Below, piece by piece: positions 58,859-64,000 of a stretch of 64,000 nucleotides of DNA. This DNA is from Salinimicrobium sp963709775 (GTDB lineage Bacteria > Bacteroidota > Bacteroidia > Flavobacteriales > Flavobacteriaceae). Under the pieces are notes generated by a model, which worked only from the letters and a program-made list of their open reading frames with translations, did no database searches and was not told the origin of the DNA. The first letter of the stretch is position 1; each line of letters starts with the position of its first letter. The position numbers and the translations under genes were made by a program. Location of the stretch: NCBI GenBank assembly GCA_963709775.1, contig CAVPXS010000007.1, positions 248,001 through 312,000 of the forward strand, given 5' to 3'.

Positions 58859-61611
58859 GCATTTTGTTTTAATTCTTTTTCTACAAAAGGAACTTCGGGA
58901 TCACATATCTCTAAAATAAGGTTTTTCAGCTGTATTTTAAACTCTTCCAGGGTTTCTACAGTGACATCTGTATCTTTTTTGGCTCCGTAGCCTTTTTTGT
59001 CCTTTTTGGTGAACTTGAGGAATCCTTCTTTCAGATTTTTAAAGGAGATCACTCCTGCCTCAGAAACCTCCGGCAGTGGATCTTTATCGTTCATCATTAG
59101 GGCATAAGTAAGGATCTGAAAAGGTTTGCTGTATTTGTCATAATCTGAGGTGATTTCTTCCCAGTCTACAACCTCTACTTTATTCTGCTCCACTTTCCCC
59201 GTTTTGTAATCTATGATCCTTAGCTTTCCATTAAATTCATCCACACGATCTACAGTTCCCTTTAAAAACACAGGGAAATCAAGACCATCAATTGATAATT
59301 GGATCTTCAGCTTTTCCTCAATTTCAAGGATCTTCAGCGTATTTCCTGCCTTTAAACTTTTAATTTCAGATCTTAAAAAATTCCGCACATAGCGACGGGC
59401 AACTTCAAAAATGAGCAGGTTCTTTCCTTTGTCAAGTGGTGCTTTGGTATAATGCTCTCTAAACTGCTTTTCAATCTCTGCATTAGTCTCTTTTAGTGCC
59501 TGCTCAAGCTTTGTAACTGTTATTTCCTCATTTAGCCACTGCCGGTAAAAAGTCTCCAGGGTGTCGTGCACCACGCTTCCCAGGGTATTATATGCCACTG
59601 TTTCCTCCACTTCTTCCCGCTCTTTAAGTCCCAGAACGTACTGCTTGTAAAAATCCAGCGGATTCCTCATATAGGTGGTAAGGGCCGATGGTGAGAACCC
59701 TTCTGCCGCCCTCTCCCTGATCTTCTCCAACACACCTGCCGACTTATCAATTGTTTTAAGTTGTGCCGGTACGGGAGGCACCACAGGGCTTATGTTGAAA
59801 TTTTCTATGCTGTGGTTTTCATTGTTTTCCATTTCAAGTTGCAACAAAAACCTGCTTTTCTCCCCGGCGTTGAGTCCGTCACTTTCTGTATTATACAGCA
59901 AATGAACGCTCTCGGCCCGCTGCAGCAAATGATAGAAATGATAAGTATAAACTGCATCCTTTTCTTTGTAAGTAGGCAAATTATAAGAGCATTTAAGATC
60001 AAACGGAATAAAGGAATTACTGCTTTTACCTGCCGGAAGCACGCCCTCATTTACCGAGGTAAGAATGACATTTTTGAAATCCAGAACCCGCGACTCCAGC
60101 ATCCCCATAAGCTGCAATCCTGAAAATGGTTTTCCACGGAAGTCGACGGTTTTGGAGGAAAGCAGGTCTTTGTAAATAGAGAACAGGATCTTTATAGAAT
60201 TGATGTAGGGATACTCCTGAAGTAAATTGTTTAGTTGGTTGAGCAGTAAATGCAGTTGATAGAGAAACTCCAGGGTAATTTTATCCCGGTCCTTATCGAG
60301 TTTATCTTTAAAGATCATCACCAATTCCTGAAGCGAATCCAGGGCGATACGCGGCTCATTCTTCCAATCCCCAAAACATATTTTAAAAAGCTGTTTTAGC
60401 TCCCCGGGAACTATAGCAAGTATTTCTTCTTCTTTTAGGTATACCAGGTTATTTTTCCTGATATTTTCCAGCATGCTGCGGGAATAACCATCTGTTACCT
60501 GTTGTACAAGCGGATGGCTTAGCACAAGCATAAGATCCTTGTAGTAGTGAGTGCCGTCCCCCTGCACTGTATGGATTTTTAATAAATGTTCAAAAAGAAA
60601 AGCTATAGGAGCATTTTGCAGGGCGAATCCCATAGTTATATTCACCTCATCCACGTTGGGAGGCAGGGAATTTAAAACCGGGAGTAACATACTTTCATCC
60701 CCAAGAACCACAGCCGTTTGTTGTAACTCCTCCGGTGACATTTTCGACAGTAGTTCCCCCACATATTTGGCCTGCCCAATGTTCTTGGGAACACCTACCA
60801 TCTTGATGTCTTTAGAACCCTGATAGGACCTGGAAATTTTAGCAGGTTTATTTTCCTTGTAGTAGGGCCAGGAATTAAAATAATTTCTCAAAAATAGTGA
60901 GACATCATGCTGTTCATCCTTCAGGAAAACTTCATCCACATCCCAGAATACTTCAGCTTTTCCTGCAGCAAGAAGAGATTGAAAGATATTTTGTTCGGCA
61001 CTGTTAAGGGCATTAAATCCAATGAAAACAAAAGATCCTGAAACCGCCGCAGCATATTCAATAACCTTTTCGGAAGCCCGTCTGTAAACCATTCCCTGGT
61101 AAGCCAGCTCCTTTTTTTCAAGTTGCTTTTGAAGTGCCTCATAATATTCGGGAAGTTTATTCCAGAAGAGCAGGTAATTTTCCATGAGAGGCGTTCGCTC
61201 TTCCTGGAGATACCAGTGATTCATCTCCTGAATGCTCCCCAGGTAGCCAAAAAAGGATTGGTAATCTACGAGGTACCGGTCAATTTCATTGAAATCATAT
61301 AAAAGGGTTTGCGCCCAGGTGGAGAAGGTTTCAAACCCTTCCCTGTTTTCTTTAGGCGTACAGGCAAGATAAGCCGAATAGAATTCGAAGAGAGAAGTGA
61401 CATTATCAATAGATTTAAGACCGGCTACTTCTTCAGCAAAATCTTCTATACTTAAAACCCTTGGAGCAAACATAGGTGCCGAAGAAAGCTTCGAAAGCCG
61501 GTTAATGAGAAAGGCCCCTGCCCGTTTGCTTGGTAATACAAATGTGGTTTCAGAAATCGGAGCTTTTCGGTCCAGTAGCTCCTGAAGCACCTGTTCAATA
61601 AATGATGTCAT
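58852..61611 (-). CDS. AddB-like PD-(D/E)XK nuclease / inactive helicase
   Basis: 919 residues. The N-terminal region looks like a degenerate superfamily-1 helicase fold without a clear Walker A motif. The C-terminal PD-(D/E)XK nuclease domain (about 680-919) carries HDTLETFYRQWL and the Asp-x-Tyr-Lys core LRIIDYKTGKVE. This arrangement is typical of AddB in AddAB double-strand-break resection. No AddA-type helicase gene is adjacent, so the partner must be elsewhere. A hydrolase gene overlaps its 3' end. Confidence 0.88.
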   Translation of the reverse strand: MTSFIEQVLQELLDRKAPISETTFVLPSKRAGAFLINRLSKLSSAPMFAPRVLSIEDFAEEVAGLKSIDNVTSLFEFYSAYLACTPKENREGFETFSTWAQTLLYDFNEIDRYLVDYQSFFGYLGSIQEMNHWYLQEERTPLMENYLLFWNKLPEYYEALQKQLEKKELAYQGMVYRRASEKVIEYAAAVSGSFVFIGFNALNSAEQNIFQSLLAAGKAEVFWDVDEVFLKDEQHDVSLFLRNYFNSWPYYKENKPAKISRSYQGSKDIKMVGVPKNIGQAKYVGELLSKMSPEELQQTAVVLGDESMLLPVLNSLPPNVDEVNITMGFALQNAPIAFLFEHLLKIHTVQGDGTHYYKDLMLVLSHPLVQQVTDGYSRSMLENIRKNNLVYLKEEEILAIVPGELKQLFKICFGDWKNEPRIALDSLQELVMIFKDKLDKDRDKITLEFLYQLHLLLNQLNNLLQEYPYINSIKILFSIYKDLLSSKTVDFRGKPFSGLQLMGMLESRVLDFKNVILTSVNEGVLPAGKSSNSFIPFDLKCSYNLPTYKEKDAVYTYHFYHLLQRAESVHLLYNTESDGLNAGEKSRFLLQLEMENNENHSIENFNISPVVPPVPAQLKTIDKSAGVLEKIRERAAEGFSPSALTTYMRNPLDFYKQYVLGLKEREEVEETVAYNTLGSVVHDTLETFYRQWLNEEITVTKLEQALKETNAEIEKQFREHYTKAPLDKGKNLLIFEVARRYVRNFLRSEIKSLKAGNTLKILEIEEKLKIQLSIDGLDFPVFLKGTVDRVDEFNGKLRIIDYKTGKVEQNKVEVVDWEEITSDYDKYSKPFQILTYALMMNDKDPLPEVSEAGVISFKNLKEGFLKFTKKDKKGYGAKKDTDVTVETLEEFKIQLKNLILEICDPEVPFVEKELKQNAW

Positions 61612-61623
61612 GCCCTAAAAATA

Positions 61624-61654
61624 AAAAACGCCCCGGTCATACCGGGGCGTTTTT
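61624..61654 (-). terminator. Intrinsic terminator of the OmpA-family gene
   Basis: 14-bp stem AAAAACGCCCCGGT / ACCGGGGCGTTTTT with a 3-nt loop, 20 bp past the OmpA stop. Symmetric arms may also serve on the other strand. The next gene downstream starts at 61611. Confidence 0.92.
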
Positions 61655-61673
61655 AAAAGATATTTAAACAATT

Positions 61674-63077
61674 CTACATATCTGTAGTGTCCTGTTCAGT
61701 TTCAGTGTTTTTCATTTCTCTCTCTTTATCTAAAGAAATTTCAACACGTCTGTTCTCCTGTCTTCCTTGAGCTGTATTGTTGGAAGCTATAGGTTGAGAT
61801 TCACCATATCCTTCAGAAGTTAGTCGATTAGAAGGAATACCCTGGCTTTCAAGGAAATCTTCAACAGATTGAGCTCTTTCTCTTGAAAGCTTCTCATTAT
61901 AGGACTCACTACCAGTACTGTCGGTATGGCCTTCAACATGAAAGATTGTATTAGAATATTCTTTCATTATATCGGCAATAGATTGAAGAGTTTCTTCTGA
62001 CTCAGAGCGGATTGTAGCCTTATTCAAGTCGAAAAGGATTGTTCTTGAATACTCGTTCAATTCTTCGATTACTTCAACAGTTGGTTCTGGACATCCGTTA
62101 TTTGCAGCAGTTCCTGCTACTTCAGGACATTCATCATCTTTGTCAAGTACACCGTCGTTATCCATGTCTTTCCATGGGCAACCGTTATTTTCTTTTGGAC
62201 CGGCTTCATTAGGACACTCATCGTCTCCGTCTCTTATTCCATCACCGTCAGCATCAGGACATCCGTTCATTTCAGGAAGACCTGCTACAGTAGGACATTC
62301 ATCCTGTGGATCGGCAACGCCGTCACCATCTGTATCAGGACATCCATTGTATTGAGCCAAACCTGCTTCGTTAGGACAATCGTCCATTCTGTCTTCGATT
62401 CCGTCACCGTCTGAGTCAGGACAACCGTTGAATTGCTCTAAACCGGCAACTTCTGGACATTCATCATCTTTGTCGTAAATACCATCACCGTCAGTATCTT
62501 TTCCACCAAAGGCAAATTTGATTCCTGCCGCATGCTGGAAGTGTGACTCCAGGTCATCAAAACCGTGCTTGTAGATAGTCTGAACTGATAATGCAAGGTT
62601 GTCTGTAAACCAGAAGTTTAATCCTACTGTTCCATTAAGTGTTGCAAAACCTTCATCATCAAGCCAGGTATATCCACCACCAACTCCGACAATAGGATCT
62701 AACCAACCTGCGTTGGCGTCATTGCGAAAGCTGTAGTTAAAAGTACCATCAAGACCATAATACATTAGATCATCACGACCTTCATCTCCAAATTTGCTGA
62801 TCTGGTTAACAGAACCAGCACCTTCAAAATAGAATCCTGCTCCAATATTACGGGCTACAGAAACTCTGGAAAGACCAGCAAGTATGTTCCAGTGATCACC
62901 GGTATTGAAGAATTCATCAAAATATCCACCTAAAGGAGCATCCTCCCCTGTTGGATAAGAGTCCACCGCATTAACTCCTAAACCTAAAGCCCAGGGATTA
63001 TTGTTATCCTGCGCCTGCATAGTGCTGAAGCTCAGGATGCATAGTGAAGCCAATAATAACTTGTGTAGATGTTTCAT
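61674..63077 (-). CDS. OmpA-family outer-membrane protein with thrombospondin type-3 repeats
   Basis: 467 residues. A signal peptide (cleaved after MQA at about 22) is followed by an eight-stranded-like N-terminal barrel (WALGLGVNAVDSYPTGEDAP to about 185). Five thrombospondin type-3 repeats with Ca2+-binding DxDxDG cores (for example DTDGDGIYDKDDECPEVAG) run over about 190-335. The C-terminal OmpA peptidoglycan-binding domain includes FHVEGHTDSTGSESYN and GRQENRRVEISLD. It anchors the outer membrane to peptidoglycan. It is preceded by a strong promoter and followed by a terminator. Confidence 0.95.
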   Translation of the reverse strand: MKHLHKLLLASLCILSFSTMQAQDNNNPWALGLGVNAVDSYPTGEDAPLGGYFDEFFNTGDHWNILAGLSRVSVARNIGAGFYFEGAGSVNQISKFGDEGRDDLMYYGLDGTFNYSFRNDANAGWLDPIVGVGGGYTWLDDEGFATLNGTVGLNFWFTDNLALSVQTIYKHGFDDLESHFQHAAGIKFAFGGKDTDGDGIYDKDDECPEVAGLEQFNGCPDSDGDGIEDRMDDCPNEAGLAQYNGCPDTDGDGVADPQDECPTVAGLPEMNGCPDADGDGIRDGDDECPNEAGPKENNGCPWKDMDNDGVLDKDDECPEVAGTAANNGCPEPTVEVIEELNEYSRTILFDLNKATIRSESEETLQSIADIMKEYSNTIFHVEGHTDSTGSESYNEKLSRERAQSVEDFLESQGIPSNRLTSEGYGESQPIASNNTAQGRQENRRVEISLDKEREMKNTETEQDTTDM

Positions 63078-63111
63078 ATTGAAGTGTTTAATTTTAATTA
63101 GTTAGCAGAAA

Positions 63112-63141
63112 CAAAAGTAGACCGATATTCAGTATTGACAA
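63112..63141 (-). promoter_or_regulatory. Strong consensus promoter of the OmpA-family gene
   Basis: On the minus strand TTG (63141-63139), a 19-bp spacer and TACTTTTG (63119-63112) match the Bacteroidota consensus TTG / TAnnTTTG at the most common spacing. It lies 35 bp upstream of the start codon. Confidence 0.85.
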
Positions 63142-63473
63142 AGCTTAATTTAATAAAGTTTTCTTAATAAGGGCCTGACTATCGGCGGATACAGGGGATT
63201 TTGAGGCCTCAAATTTTTAGAAAAAATCATTTTTTTAACAAAAAATTAGGTTCAAGGACCTCACTTTTTTAACTCATAAATAATTGATTACAGAAGAAAG
63301 CGCTGTTACTTCCCAAAGCAAAGGGAAAGTATTTTAAGAAATTCACTGGTATTAACTAATAAATATTTACTTCACCAGCTGTAAACAGCTGCCTGTCCTG
63401 AAGTTTTGCCACAAAGAATATGATACCAAAAGGATATTTTGTTGTAAAAAACATCCTTTTGGTATTCAATAAA
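63142..63473. other. Gene-free region between kbl and the OmpA gene
   Basis: No protein-like frame is seen. It contains CAGCTGT-AA-ACAGCTG (63376-63391), an inverted repeat that could be a small operator, and a 13-bp inverted repeat downstream of kbl (annotated separately). Confidence 0.5.
63423..63465 (-). terminator. Probable terminator hairpin after kbl
   Basis: 13-bp inverted repeat ATACCAAAAGGAT / ATCCTTTTGGTAT with a 17-nt loop containing a TTTTTT stretch on the minus strand. It lies 9 bp beyond the kbl stop. The loop is long and no T run follows the stem, so it may instead be a REP-type palindrome. Confidence 0.5.
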
Positions 63474-64000
63474 CTATTGTATGATATCTAATTCTTTTCC
63501 CACTTTTACGAAGGCTGCAATGGCTTTATCCAAATGCTCCTTTGTATGTGCGGCCGAAAGCTGTACGCGAATACGGGCCTTTCCTTTTGGAACAACAGGA
63601 TAAAAGAATCCAATCACGTAAATTCCCTCGTCAAGAAGTTTGTCTGCCATTTCCTGGGACAATTTTGCATCATGGAGCATCACCGGAACAATTGCTGCCT
63701 CCCCGTCTATAATCTCAAACCCGGCGTTTTTAATTCCTTCTTTGAAATATTTTGTGTTCTCCTTTACCTTTTTTCTAAGAGAATTATCCTTTGCCAGCAT
63801 ATCAAATACCTTTATTGAGGCTCCAACAATTGCCGGGGCAAGAGAGTTAGAGAAAAGATAAGGTCTTGACCTTTGACGAAGAAGCTCGATAATTTCTTTT
63901 TTGGCTACTGTATAACCGCCCATTGCCCCTCCCAGAGCCTTTCCAAGCGTGCCGGTAATAATATCAATACGTCCAAGCACTCCTTTTTCCTCGAGTGTTC
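63474..64000 (-). CDS. kbl: Glycine C-acetyltransferase (2-amino-3-ketobutyrate CoA ligase), C-terminal part
   Basis: Only the C-terminal 175 residues or so are in the window; the gene runs off the right edge. The PLP-lysine segment GRIDIITGTLGKALGGAMGG and the following RQRSRPYLFSNSLAPAIVGA block are characteristic of the AONS/KBL aminotransferase group. The RIRVQLSAAHTKEHLDKAI ending fits KBL best. With threonine dehydrogenase it converts threonine to glycine and acetyl-CoA; that partner is not in view. Confidence 0.9.
   Translation of the reverse strand, partial: TLEEKGVLGRIDIITGTLGKALGGAMGGYTVAKKEIIELLRQRSRPYLFSNSLAPAIVGASIKVFDMLAKDNSLRKKVKENTKYFKEGIKNAGFEIIDGEAAIVPVMLHDAKLSQEMADKLLDEGIYVIGFFYPVVPKGKARIRVQLSAAHTKEHLDKAIAAFVKVGKELDIIQ

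Noticed and set aside
1..64000. CRISPR array, prophage or defence system
   Set aside because: No regular spacer-repeat arrangement, integrase, phage structural gene or recognised defence gene was found; the repeats present are REP-like or low-complexity.

Overview
This 64 kb window comes from the chromosome of a member of the Bacteroidota, most likely a marine Flavobacteriaceae of the Gramella/Salegentibacter/Salinimicrobium type. The evidence is moderately AT-rich DNA, TAnnTTTG-type -7 promoter elements with few Shine-Dalgarno sites, many small lipoproteins with a Cys lipobox, an IPExxxVDY-family protein between rnc and pyk, a 632-residue PurF-like enzyme, an OmpA protein with thrombospondin type-3 repeats, and an ATP-type PEP carboxykinase. 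This placement is inference from gene content; there is no rRNA in the window. The only RNA gene seen is tRNA-Ala(GGC).

Layout. 0-2.7 kb: an edge-truncated unknown protein, a PPP-type phosphatase and an acyl-ACP desaturase. 2.7-4.1 kb: two decayed genes. 4.2-11 kb: CapA-like protein, EamA transporter, lipoproteins, an ALDH7-type dehydrogenase, 3-hydroxyanthranilate dioxygenase and a lipoprotein isoaspartyl peptidase. 11-11.8 kb: a REP-associated (RAYT) transposase between two near-identical palindromes. 11.8-19 kb: outer-membrane phospholipase A, then a GbsR/MarR regulator with a palindromic operator in its promoter, driving an RND efflux operon whose outer-membrane gene is frameshifted. 19-23 kb: two more frameshifted genes (DUF5996, CYTH), small enzymes and dinB. 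23-31.8 kb: pyk, IPE protein, rnc, fabF, acpP on the minus strand, and purN, rnhA, a PfkB kinase and purF-like on the plus strand.

32.8-48 kb is the metabolic centre. A minus-strand operon encodes methylmalonyl-CoA epimerase and a biotin-dependent, membrane-bound Na+-pumping methylmalonyl-CoA decarboxylase-like complex. Divergent from it, across an 850-bp gene-free region, lie mutA, mutB, a succinyl/propionyl-type CoA transferase and sdhCAB, with PEP carboxykinase convergent at the end. Together these cover PEP/oxaloacetate, fumarate/succinate, succinyl-CoA, methylmalonyl-CoA and propionyl-CoA interconversion with sodium export. 48-64 kb holds housekeeping and stress genes (Usp, lpxH, a quinone-ring dioxygenase/hydrolase pair, queD, AbgT and MATE transporters, an AddB-like nuclease, OmpA, kbl) and a run of three tiny membrane proteins.

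The most unusual property is the number of reading-frame breaks: at least six genes are split by single-base indels, some in homopolymers and some not, and one of these also carries a nonsense codon. Other points of interest are a 140-bp inverted-repeat element with nested hairpins, a mosaic of iterated words downstream of dinB, and a pair of 16-bp direct repeats spaced two helical turns apart upstream of an orphan terminator. I did not find a CRISPR array, prophage, or recognised defence or secretion system.
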